From: JALYNX01 sp963746905
Lineage (GTDB): Bacteria; Actinomycetota; Acidimicrobiia; Spongiisociales; ZC4RG35
Reading direction: 5' to 3'
Assembly: GCA_963746905.1 (NCBI GenBank)
Contig: CAVVCY010000003.1
Coordinates: 248,001 to 312,000 of the forward strand
Length of the DNA stretch: 64,000 nucleotides
Shown: positions 51,184-59,243 of the stretch, piece by piece
Layout: every line of letters starts with the position of its first letter
Position numbering within the stretch: position 1 is the first letter of the stretch
Notes under the pieces: generated by a model
Databases searched by the model: none
What the model saw: only the letters and a program-made list of their open reading frames with translations
What the model was told of the DNA's origin: nothing
Program-made: the position numbers and the translations under genes

Positions 51184-52209
51184 ATGCCAATCGTTTCCCC
51201 TGAGAAGTACCGGAAGATGTTCGAGGCGGGCCGTGACGGCGGCTATGCCTTCCCCGCCATCAACGTGGCCGCCTCCACGACCCTGATCGCCGCCTTGGAG
51301 GGTTTCAGTGAGGCCAAATCCGACGGCATCGTCCAGGTCTCGTACGGCGCAGCGGAATTCGCCTCTGGCCAATCGAACAAGGATATGCCAACCGGTGCTC
51401 GGGCCCTCGCCGAGTACGCCCATGTAGTTGCCGAGAGCTACCCGGTCAACATCGCACTCCACACCGACCACTGCCCCGCCGATCGGGTCGACGGCTTCAT
51501 CCGCCCCCTTCTCGAAGTCAGCAGGCAGCGAAAGGAGGCCGGGCTAGGCCCGTTGTTCCAGTCGCACATGCTCGACGCCTCGGAGCTTCCCATGGAGGAG
51601 AACCTGGCGCTCGCCGCCGAGTTGCTGACTCTTTGCTCCGAGGTGGACGTGGTCCTCGAATTGGAGATCGGGATCGTCGGTGGCGTCGAGGATGCCAGTG
51701 ACAATGAGAACATCGACCGCGGGAAGATGTACACATCGCCTGAGGACATGGTCCGGGTGGCCGAGGTCCTGGGCACATCGGGAGGTCGCTATCTCCTCGC
51801 CGCAGTTTTCGGGAATGTCCATGGCGTCTACAAGCCGGGGTCGGTGAAGCTCACCCCGGTGATCCTGCGCGATGGGCAAGCGGCTGTGGAAGCGAGGTTC
51901 GGCGAGGGCGGCCGTCATTTCCTGGTGTTCCACGGTGGCAGCGGCTCGACCCTGGAGGAGATCCGGGAAACCCTTGGCTATGGGGTGGTCAAGATGAACA
52001 TCGACACCGATTGCCAGTACGCCTACACCCGGCCCATCGTGGAGCACGTCATGACCAACTACGCAGGAGTCCTCAAGGTCGATGGCAATGTCGGTGACAA
52101 GAAGGCCTACGACCCCCGGGCCTACATGAAGAAGGCCGAGACCGGGATGGCGGCCAGAGTCGTGGAGGCCTGCGAGCAACTCCAATCGGCGGGCAAGACG
52201 ATCGGCTGA
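51184..52209 (+). CDS. fba: Class II fructose-bisphosphate aldolase
   Basis: 341 aa zinc enzyme of glycolysis and gluconeogenesis. Ligands in ALHTDHCPADRVD (Asp and His), ELEIGIVGGVEDA, FGNVHGVYKPG (His) and FHGGSGST (phosphate loop), ending SAGKTIG. Length and the inserted GVEDASDNENIDRGKMYTSP are of the E. coli FbaA type. GAGGA lies 5 bases before the ATG. Confidence 0.96.
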   Translation: MPIVSPEKYRKMFEAGRDGGYAFPAINVAASTTLIAALEGFSEAKSDGIVQVSYGAAEFASGQSNKDMPTGARALAEYAHVVAESYPVNIALHTDHCPADRVDGFIRPLLEVSRQRKEAGLGPLFQSHMLDASELPMEENLALAAELLTLCSEVDVVLELEIGIVGGVEDASDNENIDRGKMYTSPEDMVRVAEVLGTSGGRYLLAAVFGNVHGVYKPGSVKLTPVILRDGQAAVEARFGEGGRHFLVFHGGSGSTLEEIRETLGYGVVKMNIDTDCQYAYTRPIVEHVMTNYAGVLKVDGNVGDKKAYDPRAYMKKAETGMAARVVEACEQLQSAGKTIG

Positions 52210-52210
52210 C

Positions 52211-52393
52211 TTGGGCACCCCACCAGAGTCGATCACCTGTGTGGAGTGTGGCGGGACCGCCCACCTGATCTCCTTCGTCCCACCCGACGAGGACCTGGAG
52301 CCGGGAACTGCGCTTGCCTACCGCTGCTCAGATTGCATGGACCGTTTCGATGTTGTCTGGGAGGAGGGTGATGGCGATGCCACGCCCGAGTGA
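52211..52393 (+). CDS. Small zinc-ribbon protein
   Basis: 60 aa. Two CxxC pairs (CVECGG at residues 10-15 and CSDC near 39) separated by a hydrophobic and acidic stretch (HLISFVPPDEDLEPG) suggest a single zinc ribbon; the tail is very acidic. Start is TTG at 52211, one base after the fba stop, so it would be translated by re-initiation. Not recognised otherwise. Confidence 0.6.
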   Translation: MGTPPESITCVECGGTAHLISFVPPDEDLEPGTALAYRCSDCMDRFDVVWEEGDGDATPE

Positions 52394-52727
52394 CGACGAA
52401 CTGGCCCGACATCGGACGATCGACCTCACCACCATCGGCCGCCATTCGGGGCGACCGAGCCGGATCGAGATCTGGTGGTTCCACATCGATGGCAGCTTCT
52501 TCATCACCGGAACTCCAGGTCCCAGGGACTGGTACGCCAACGTCCTCGCCGATCCAAATGTGACCATCCACGCCGCAGGGCACGACCTGCCAGCGACCGC
52601 CAACATCGTCACGGATGTCGAGACTCGGTCCAAGGTCTTCGACTCAGATTTGACCCGCTGGTACTCCAGCCAATCGCAACGGCAACGGCTCATCGATGAG
52701 TCACCCATGGTGGAGGTGGTGTTCTAG
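52377..52727 (+). CDS. Nitroreductase/deazaflavin-dependent (F420) oxidoreductase family protein
   Basis: 116 aa, split-barrel fold. LTTIGRHSGRPSRIEIWWFH, FFITGTPGPRDWYANVLADP and NVTIHAAGHDLPATA match the short F420H2-dependent reductase (Ddn-like) group. AGGAGG at 52362-52367 is 9 bases before ATG 52377, which decides the start over ATG 52371. It overlaps the zinc-ribbon gene by 17 bases. Cofactor F420 is inferred from family, not shown. Confidence 0.8.
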   Translation: MPRPSDDELARHRTIDLTTIGRHSGRPSRIEIWWFHIDGSFFITGTPGPRDWYANVLADPNVTIHAAGHDLPATANIVTDVETRSKVFDSDLTRWYSSQSQRQRLIDESPMVEVVF

Positions 52728-52740
52728 CCCTCTCGACTTG

Positions 52741-52758
52741 TGAGTGAGTACTCACTCA
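52741..52758. promoter_or_regulatory. TetR operator, perfect 18-bp palindrome
   Basis: TGAGTGAGTACTCACTCA is fully self-complementary and lies just upstream of the -10 TACACT (52761-52766) of the tetR gene. A repressor bound here would block the promoter of the tetR-ABC operon. Size and symmetry are those of TetR family operators. Confidence 0.85.
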
Positions 52759-52760
52759 GT

Positions 52761-52766
52761 TACACT
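52761..52766 (+). promoter_or_regulatory. -10 element of the tetR-ABC exporter operon, leaderless spacing
   Basis: TACACT ends 7 bases before GTG 52774. The operator palindrome ends two bases before it. Confidence 0.6.
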
Positions 52767-52773
52767 GCCGGGC

Positions 52774-53388
52774 GTGATCTCCAGATCCACCCGCGCCGAG
52801 CCGCTGGCCCCCGACGATCGACGTCGGGCAATCATCGCCGCAGTCATCCCCCTGCTCACAGAGCACGGGTCGGCGGTGACCACTAAACAGATGGCCGAGG
52901 CGGCGGGGATCGCCGAGGGCACCATCTTCCGGGTCTTCCCCGACAAGCACGCCCTCATCCACGAGGCGGTCCGGTTCAGCATGGACCCGGCCCCGGTGGT
53001 TCAGGCCCTCTCCGAAATCGACCCTGCCACCCCATTCGAAGCGCAGCTGACGGCGGCGGCTCGCATCATCTTCGAGCGGTTCCAGGGGGTCATCGCGTTG
53101 ATCACCGCCCTTCGAACCTCCCCCTCTCCTGATGCCGCTCCGCCCGCCGGGCCGCCTCCCTTCGTGGCCGAGGCAAATGCGGCAATCAACGGCGCCCTCA
53201 CCGAGTTGTTCGAGCGACACCGCGATCGGCTCCGAATCGAGCCCGCACGGGCGACGGCTGCCTTCCGCGGCCTGATCCTCGCCAGTGGCCACCCAATGAT
53301 GGGCCACGGGGAGAAGCTCACCGTCGATGAGATCGTCGACGTGCTCCTCATGGGCATCGCTGAGCCAGTCTCAGAGGTGCTCCTCTAA
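52774..53388 (+). CDS. TetR/AcrR family transcriptional repressor
   Basis: 204 aa from GTG 52774 (MISRSTRAEPLAPDDRRRAI). The N-terminal helix-turn-helix is clear: ALLTEHGSAVTT-like helix 1-2, then KQMAEAAGIAEGTIFRVFPD and KHALIHEAV. The C-terminal ligand domain is unspecific. The upstream TTG start would place the operator inside the gene and is rejected. It overlaps the first ABC gene (TAATG) and almost certainly represses the operon until a substrate binds. Confidence 0.92.
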   Translation: MISRSTRAEPLAPDDRRRAIIAAVIPLLTEHGSAVTTKQMAEAAGIAEGTIFRVFPDKHALIHEAVRFSMDPAPVVQALSEIDPATPFEAQLTAAARIIFERFQGVIALITALRTSPSPDAAPPAGPPPFVAEANAAINGALTELFERHRDRLRIEPARATAAFRGLILASGHPMMGHGEKLTVDEIVDVLLMGIAEPVSEVLL

Positions 53389-55121
53389 TGCTTCTCAAGA
53401 TCGTCAGGGAGTACTTGAAGCCTTACAAGAAGTGGCTGACCATCGTCGTCGTCCTCCAACTGATCGCGACCATCGCATCCCTCTTTCTGCCCACCTTGAA
53501 CGCCGACATCATCGACAACGGGGTCGTCACCGGGGACACCGCCTACATCCTCCGGATCGGGGCACTCATGCTGGTCGTTTCTCTCGTCCAGGTGGTGTGC
53601 TCGATCATCGCCGTCTACTTCGGGGCGCGCACCGCAATGAGTTTCGGACGTGACCTGAGGTCATCGATCTTCCATCGAGTGGCCGACTTCTCGAGCCGCG
53701 AGGTTGCGAGCTTCGGGGCACCGTCGTTGATCACCCGGAACACCAACGACGTCCAGCAGGTGCAGATGCTGGTCTTGATGACCCTCACCATGATGGTGAT
53801 GGCCCCGATCATGATGGTAGGGGGCGTCATCATGGCGCTCCGTCAGGACGTAGGTCTTGCCTGGCTGGTGTTGGTTGCCGTCCCTCTGTTGGGGATCATC
53901 GTCGGCTTCATCATCTCCCGAATGGTCCCTGCCTATCGAGCGATGCAGACTCGCATCGACACCGTCAACCGGGTACTGCGAGAGCAGACGACCGGGATCC
54001 GGGTGCTCCGTGCCTTCGTTCGCGAGCCTTTCGAGACCGAGCGATTTGGAAGGGCCAACCAGGAGCTGACAGACGTTTCGCTGACCGTCGGGCGCTGGAT
54101 GGCGGCGATCTTCCCCGCTGTGGTCCTGGTCCTGAACCTGGCCAGCGTTGCAGTCCTCTGGTTTGGTGGCCACAGAGTCGAAGCCGGGGTCATGGAAATC
54201 GGATCGCTTACGGCGTTCCTGGCCTATCTGATCCAGATCTTGATGTCGGTGATGATGGCGACCTTCATGTTCATGATGGTCCCCAGGGCTGCCGTCTCCT
54301 CCGATCGCATCGGTGAGGTCCTCGATACCGACTCCTCCGTGGTCCCGCCGACTTCTGGTGTCACTCAAGTGACGAGTCGGGGCGAGCTGGAGTTGCGCGG
54401 GGTCGAATTCAGCTATCCCGGAGCCTCGCATCCTGTCCTGAGCAACGTGAGCTTCACTGCCCATCCCGGCCAGACCACGGCCATCGTCGGGTCCACCGGC
54501 GCCGGCAAGACCACCTTGATGAGCCTCATCCCCCGCCTGTTCGACTCCACGGGCGGGAGCGTGCTCGTCGACGGTGTGGATGTGCGCGATCTCGACCCCG
54601 ACACGCTCTGGTCGAAGGTCGGCCTGGTCCCCCAGAAGCCCTATCTGTTCTCGGGAACGGTGGCCTCGAACTTGCGTTACGGCAAGCCCGACGCCACCGA
54701 AGGGGAAATGTGGGAAGCCCTCGAGATCGCCCAAGCACGCGACTTCGTGGAAGAGATGCCGGAGGGCCTGGAGTCGCCGATCGCACAGGGGGGCACCAAC
54801 GTCTCTGGCGGCCAACGACAGAGGCTGGCCATCGCACGGGCGCTCATCCGCAAGCCTGAGCTGTACCTCTTCGACGACTCTTTCTCTGCTCTAGACCTGG
54901 CCACTGATGCACGGCTCCGACGAGCACTCAAGCCGACGACTGCGAACGCCACCGTCGTGATCGTTGCCCAGCGAGTGTCCACGATCGCCGATGCCGACCA
55001 GATCCTGGTCCTCGAGGACGGGGAACTTGTTGGGCTGGGCACCCACAACTCGTTGCTTGCGACCTGCCCGACCTATGTCGAGATCGTCGAATCGCAACTG
55101 AGGGCGGAGGTGGCTTCATGA
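53388..55121 (+). CDS. ABC exporter half-transporter with degenerate ATPase site
   Basis: 577 aa. Six membrane helices (about 20-300), then a nucleotide-binding domain with Walker A GSTGAGKTT, signature NVSGGQRQR, and Walker B LYLFDDSFSALD. The usual catalytic Glu after the Walker B Asp is replaced by Asp, as in the non-canonical subunit of heterodimeric exporters such as TM287. The partner is the next gene, overlapping by 4 bases. Likely exports drugs or lipophilic compounds under TetR control. Confidence 0.93.
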   Translation: MLLKIVREYLKPYKKWLTIVVVLQLIATIASLFLPTLNADIIDNGVVTGDTAYILRIGALMLVVSLVQVVCSIIAVYFGARTAMSFGRDLRSSIFHRVADFSSREVASFGAPSLITRNTNDVQQVQMLVLMTLTMMVMAPIMMVGGVIMALRQDVGLAWLVLVAVPLLGIIVGFIISRMVPAYRAMQTRIDTVNRVLREQTTGIRVLRAFVREPFETERFGRANQELTDVSLTVGRWMAAIFPAVVLVLNLASVAVLWFGGHRVEAGVMEIGSLTAFLAYLIQILMSVMMATFMFMMVPRAAVSSDRIGEVLDTDSSVVPPTSGVTQVTSRGELELRGVEFSYPGASHPVLSNVSFTAHPGQTTAIVGSTGAGKTTLMSLIPRLFDSTGGSVLVDGVDVRDLDPDTLWSKVGLVPQKPYLFSGTVASNLRYGKPDATEGEMWEALEIAQARDFVEEMPEGLESPIAQGGTNVSGGQRQRLAIARALIRKPELYLFDDSFSALDLATDARLRRALKPTTANATVVIVAQRVSTIADADQILVLEDGELVGLGTHNSLLATCPTYVEIVESQLRAEVAS

Positions 55122-57109
55122 GCGACCGGACCATGAAGACCACAGAACGGATCCAGGGACAACCCGGGCCGGGCCGAGGCCCGTTTGCCGGCGGCATGAT
55201 CGGTCAGAAATCGGCGACCTTCGGGCCCTCGGCGAAACGGCTGATGGGCCGACTGCGCCCTCAACTTCCCAAGGTGATTGCAGTCTTCGTGACGGCGATT
55301 GCCAGTGTCGCCTTGGCTGCCGTGGGCCCCAAGGTTCTGGGCAAGGCGACGGATCTCATCTTTGCCGGCGCGATCGGGAAGCAGCTTCCAGCCGGCATGT
55401 CCAAGGCAGAAGTGATTGCGGCCGCCCAAGCACAGGGCCAGACCCAATTCGCCAAGATGCTCTCCAACATGGACGTCGTCCCCGGTCAGGGGATCGACTT
55501 CGCTGCGGTGGGACGGGTTCTCCTCATCGTCCTCGCCCTCTACGCCGGATCTGCTCTGCTCGGGTACCTCCAGGGATACCTCCTCAACGACGTGGTGCAG
55601 AGCACCGTGTTCCGGCTGCGCTCCGAAGTCGAGGAGAAGCTGAATCGGCTCCCGCTGCGCTACTTCGACCGCCAGCCTCGAGGCGAGCTGCTGAGTCGGG
55701 TCACCAACGACATCGACAACGTGTCCCAGAGCCTGCAACAGACCATGAGCCAGCTGCTCACTTCGCTGCTCACCATCATCTTCGTGGTCGGGATGATGTT
55801 CTGGATCTCACCGACCCTGGCGCTGATTGCGCTGGTGACGATTCCCATCACGATGGTTGTCGCCGGCCTGGTCATGAAACGGTCGCAAGGTCAGTTCGTG
55901 ACCCAATGGCGTCGCACCGGAACCCTCAACGCTCAAATCGAGGAGGCGTTCACCGGCCATTCGCTGGTGAAGGTCTTCGGGCGGCAGAAGGAGGTGCAGG
56001 CCACCTTCGAAGTGGAGAACGACGGACTGTATGAGGCGAGCTTCAAGGCCCAGTTCCTCTCCGGCCTGATCATGCCGATCATGATGTTCATCGGGAACCT
56101 GAATTACGTGATCATCGCTGTGGTCGGCGGGCTTCGGGTCGCTAGCGGCACCATGAGCCTCGGCGATGTGCAGGCCTTCATCCAGTACTCCCGCCAATTC
56201 ACGCAACCTGTGACCCAGGTCGCCTCAATGGTCAACCTCTTGCAGTCAGGAGTTGCTTCTGCGGAGCGGGTGTTCGAACTGCTCGATGCCGACGAAGAGG
56301 TGCCCGATGACAGTCAGCCGCAGATGGCCGCACAAAGCCACGGACGCGTCGTCTTCGAAGATGTGTCGTTCCGGTACGACGAGGATCGCCCCCTCATCGA
56401 GGACCTCACCCTCTCGGTGGAGCCGGGGCAAACGGTTGCCATCGTTGGACCCACCGGTGCGGGCAAGACAACCTTGGTGAATCTGATCATGAGGTTCTAC
56501 GAGCTGGACCAGGGTCGCATCAACCTCGACGGAGTCGACATTGCCCATCTCCGTCGGTCCGATCTTCGCTCCCAGATCGGCATGGTCCTTCAGGACACGT
56601 GGCTGTTCCACGGGACGATTCGAGAGAACATCGCCTACGGGCGGCCCGATGCCACCGAGGACGAGTTGCTCGAAGCGGCGCGGGCAACGTTCGTCGACCG
56701 GTTCGTTCACAGCCTGCCCGACGGGTACGACACGATCATCGATGACGAGGGAGCCAACGTCAGCAGCGGTGAGAAGCAGCTGATCACGATCGCACGTGCT
56801 TTCCTCGCCGATCCGGCGCTGCTGATACTCGACGAGGCGACGAGCTCGGTCGACACCCGGACCGAGCTCCTGCTCCAGCATGCGATGGCGGCGCTCCGGA
56901 CTGATCGCACCAGCTTCGTGATCGCCCATCGCCTGTCCACGATTCGCGACGCCGACCTGATCCTGGTCATGGAGGAGGGCAGGATCGTCGAGCAGGGAAA
57001 CCACGCCGAGCTGATTGCGCTCGATGGCTCGTATGCCGCCCTCTACAACTCTCAGTTCATGGGCACCGACCAGCCACCTGAGCCGGAGCCTGCGATGAAG
57101 GTCGCGTAA
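55118..57109 (+). CDS. ABC exporter half-transporter, canonical ATPase subunit
   Basis: 663 aa. A long cytoplasmic N-terminus (about 45 residues, GQPGPGRGPFAGGMIGQKSA) and a large first external loop precede six membrane helices. The nucleotide-binding domain has GPTGAGKTT, the variant signature NVSSGEKQL and a normal Walker B with Glu, LLILDEATSSVD. It pairs with the upstream half to form a heterodimer with one active site. The variant SSGEKQ signature is as seen in TM288/BmrD-type subunits. Confidence 0.93.
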   Translation: MSDRTMKTTERIQGQPGPGRGPFAGGMIGQKSATFGPSAKRLMGRLRPQLPKVIAVFVTAIASVALAAVGPKVLGKATDLIFAGAIGKQLPAGMSKAEVIAAAQAQGQTQFAKMLSNMDVVPGQGIDFAAVGRVLLIVLALYAGSALLGYLQGYLLNDVVQSTVFRLRSEVEEKLNRLPLRYFDRQPRGELLSRVTNDIDNVSQSLQQTMSQLLTSLLTIIFVVGMMFWISPTLALIALVTIPITMVVAGLVMKRSQGQFVTQWRRTGTLNAQIEEAFTGHSLVKVFGRQKEVQATFEVENDGLYEASFKAQFLSGLIMPIMMFIGNLNYVIIAVVGGLRVASGTMSLGDVQAFIQYSRQFTQPVTQVASMVNLLQSGVASAERVFELLDADEEVPDDSQPQMAAQSHGRVVFEDVSFRYDEDRPLIEDLTLSVEPGQTVAIVGPTGAGKTTLVNLIMRFYELDQGRINLDGVDIAHLRRSDLRSQIGMVLQDTWLFHGTIRENIAYGRPDATEDELLEAARATFVDRFVHSLPDGYDTIIDDEGANVSSGEKQLITIARAFLADPALLILDEATSSVDTRTELLLQHAMAALRTDRTSFVIAHRLSTIRDADLILVMEEGRIVEQGNHAELIALDGSYAALYNSQFMGTDQPPEPEPAMKVA

Positions 57110-57116
57110 GAACTCC

Positions 57117-57232
57117 TACCTGAGGTACGTAGCGCCATATGTGGCGCTACGGGAACACAGAACGGCCATGTGCTGAACCAGGCGCTTTCTCTGCCCGGTT
57201 TGCGCCACATATGGCGCAATAAACCTCAGGTA
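57117..57232. repeat. 116-bp nested inverted-repeat element between convergent genes
   Basis: The outer ends ACCTGAGGT (57118-57126) and ACCTCAGGT (57223-57231) are perfect inverse repeats. Just inside, GCGCCATATGTGGCGC (57132-57147) and GCGCCACATATGGCGC (57202-57217) are exact reverse complements of each other, and each also folds on itself (GTAGCGCCA/TGGCGCTAC; TTGCGCCA/TGGCGCAA). The 50-base centre has no repeat. It could be a terminator pair or a small non-autonomous mobile element. Confidence 0.85.
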
Positions 57233-57236
57233 AGCC

Positions 57237-58112
57237 TCACTCCCTCCATCTGTCCACCCGGATCGCGTCCGGGTCCAGGCCCACCCTGCTGCAGAACCCC
57301 TCGAAGGTCTCCCGGGGCACACCTTGCCATTCCAGGTCCTCGAGACTCTCTGTGATCGGCACATCCAGGCGCAGCGTGGTGAGCTCCCGAAAGAGGAACA
57401 CCTCTTCCTGGTGGTCGCGGAGTGTCGCCGCGAGCTTGTCTGCGCTACGGACCGTTACCTCCCAGTCGCCGGCGCTGGCCGGGATCAACTCGAGACGCGG
57501 ATACCGGAAGAGGACTGTTGAAGCCGACTTGGCTCCCCAACCGGGGAGACCCGGGACCCCGTCGGCGGTGTCACCCACCAGGGCCAGATAATCGGGAATT
57601 GACTCGGGATGAACCCCGAATTTCTCGACGACCGCGGCCTCGTCGAGGATCTTCTGCTCGCGGCGGTTATAGGTGACGATCCGGTCGCCGATCACGAGCT
57701 GACACAGATCCTTGTCCGGAGTGGCGATCACGACCTGATCGACGTCCTCCACCCATCGGATGGCAGCGGTGGCTATCGCATCGTCGGCCTCGTGCTCGAT
57801 GTTCCCCCACACCACTACCCCGATGGCCCGGATTGCCTCTTCGGCCAGGGGAAACTGCGCAAGCAACTCGGGCTCCATGCCGGCCGAGGTCTTGTAACCG
57901 GCGAACATCTCGTTCCGGAACGACTCGATGACCGTGTCGAAGCTGGCGGCGAGGTGGGTGACTCCGGGCTCGCGAAGAAGGGACAGGGTCGACATCATGA
58001 TCCCGAGGGTCGCTTTGAGCTCCATGCCGTCGGCACCCGGCACCGAATCCCGGTTGGGGGCGAAGTGAGCCCTGAACAACTCATAGGTACCATCGAGCAG
58101 GTGGAGACGCAC
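57237..58112 (-). CDS. 5'-3' exonuclease (standalone PolA-N-terminal/FEN-like)
   Basis: 291 aa. LLDGTYELFRAHFAP (metal ligand Asp), DTVIESFRNEMFAGYKTSAG, EADDAIATAA (acidic cluster), ATPDKDLCQLVIGD, and the helix-hairpin-helix region DYLALVGDTADGVPGLPGWG. It lacks polymerase domains. Similar standalone exonucleases act on flap or RNA-primer structures. GTG start at 58112; TAGGAT lies 7 bases upstream (leaderless). Its 5' end overlaps the next plus-strand gene by 12 bases. Confidence 0.9.
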   Translation of the reverse strand: MRLHLLDGTYELFRAHFAPNRDSVPGADGMELKATLGIMMSTLSLLREPGVTHLAASFDTVIESFRNEMFAGYKTSAGMEPELLAQFPLAEEAIRAIGVVVWGNIEHEADDAIATAAIRWVEDVDQVVIATPDKDLCQLVIGDRIVTYNRREQKILDEAAVVEKFGVHPESIPDYLALVGDTADGVPGLPGWGAKSASTVLFRYPRLELIPASAGDWEVTVRSADKLAATLRDHQEEVFLFRELTTLRLDVPITESLEDLEWQGVPRETFEGFCSRVGLDPDAIRVDRWRE

Positions 58113-58433
58113 GAGTCAGATCCTAAGCCGGAGCCAGACCAGGATCCCTGGGACACCGTCAGCTCGGAATTCGGTTCGTTGGGGGATCGGCTCAAGGACA
58201 CCTACCGCCGGGTGGCAGCTGATCGCGGGCCATCAGAAGACGACATCAAGGGGGCCTTCGCCACTTTGGTCGGCGCCTGGGATCAGGTGGCAGAGTCGGT
58301 GACTAGCGCATTGCGTGATCCCGTGGCCAGAGAGCACCTCAAGAAGGCCGCAAGCTCGTTCGCGACCGCACTCGGCTCCACCATCAGCGATCTTGGCGAC
58401 GAGTTCAAGGGTCGAACCGACGAAGAGGAATAG
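58101..58433 (+). CDS. Hypothetical acidic helical protein
   Basis: 110 aa from GTG 58101; not recognised. Highly charged N-terminus (ETHESDPKPEPDQDPWD), then amphipathic helices with a repeated hydrophobic spacing (FGSLGDRLKDTYRRVAADRG, GAFATLVGAWDQVAESVTSA, KKAASSFATALGSTISDLGD). No membrane segment. It overlaps the divergent exonuclease start and ends 6 bases before the sulfurtransferase start. Confidence 0.6.
   Translation: METHESDPKPEPDQDPWDTVSSEFGSLGDRLKDTYRRVAADRGPSEDDIKGAFATLVGAWDQVAESVTSALRDPVAREHLKKAASSFATALGSTISDLGDEFKGRTDEEE
58120..58125 (-). promoter_or_regulatory. -10 element for the exonuclease gene, leaderless spacing
   Basis: TAGGAT on the minus strand ends 7 bases before GTG 58112. 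It lies inside the 5' part of the divergent hypothetical gene. Confidence 0.45.
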
Positions 58434-58439
58434 GGGTCG

Positions 58440-59243
58440 GTGGCAGGCCCCCTGATCTCCGTCGAAGAGTTGGCCAACCGTCTGGACGACGTCGTCGTCT
58501 TCGACCTCCGATGGTCCTTGACCGACCCCAACCAGGGGAGGGTCGCTTACGACCAAGGGCACATTCCCGGGGCGGCGTTCGTCGACCTCGACACCGACCT
58601 GTCTGCTCCGTTTGGTGACGGGCGCCACCCACTACCCACCGCCGGTGAGTTCACCCGGACGCTGGGCCTGCTGGGTGCCGGTCCCGAAAGCGAGATCGTC
58701 GTGTACGACGAGCTCGGCGGCTCGATTGCGGCTCGCATGTGGTGGATGTTGCGCTCTATCGGTCACGAAGAATCACGTCTGCTCGATGGGGGGATCGGAG
58801 CCTGGATCACAGCCGGCTTCCCGGTCACCCCCGAGCTGCAAAAGCGCCCTTCGACCTCCTACCCGGAAGCTTCGAGTTTCAGCGGCGTCGCCGCCATCGA
58901 CGACCTGGCCGGGCGCCTTCTCATCGACGCCAGGGCCTCCGACCGCTATCGCGGAGAAGTGGAGCCGGTAGACCCCAAAGCGGGCCACATCCCGGGAGCG
59001 ATCAACATGCCAACCAGCGGGAATCTCAGTCCGGCGGGCCACTTCTTGACCCCCGGTGAGCTTGCCAAGTTCTACCGCGAGATACCGGACGACGCGATCG
59101 TGTCATGTGGAAGCGGGGTCACCGCCTGCCATTCCGCCCTGGCGATGGTCCTTGCCGGGCATCCGATGCCCGATGTGTACATCGGGTCGTTCTCGGATTG
59201 GTCACGGCGCGACCTGCCGGTGGTGACGGGCGATCTTCCTTGA
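58440..59243 (+). CDS. sseA: Thiosulfate/3-mercaptopyruvate sulfurtransferase (tandem rhodanese)
   Basis: 267 aa, two rhodanese domains. The first (about 5-125) has VFDLRWSLTDPNQGR and GHIPGAAFVDLDTDLS and no catalytic Cys. The second carries the persulfide Cys in the loop SCGSGVTACHSALAM (about residues 220-225), and CGSGVTA favours 3-mercaptopyruvate as donor. GTG start at 58440. Overlaps the next gene. Confidence 0.9.
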   Translation: MAGPLISVEELANRLDDVVVFDLRWSLTDPNQGRVAYDQGHIPGAAFVDLDTDLSAPFGDGRHPLPTAGEFTRTLGLLGAGPESEIVVYDELGGSIAARMWWMLRSIGHEESRLLDGGIGAWITAGFPVTPELQKRPSTSYPEASSFSGVAAIDDLAGRLLIDARASDRYRGEVEPVDPKAGHIPGAINMPTSGNLSPAGHFLTPGELAKFYREIPDDAIVSCGSGVTACHSALAMVLAGHPMPDVYIGSFSDWSRRDLPVVTGDLP

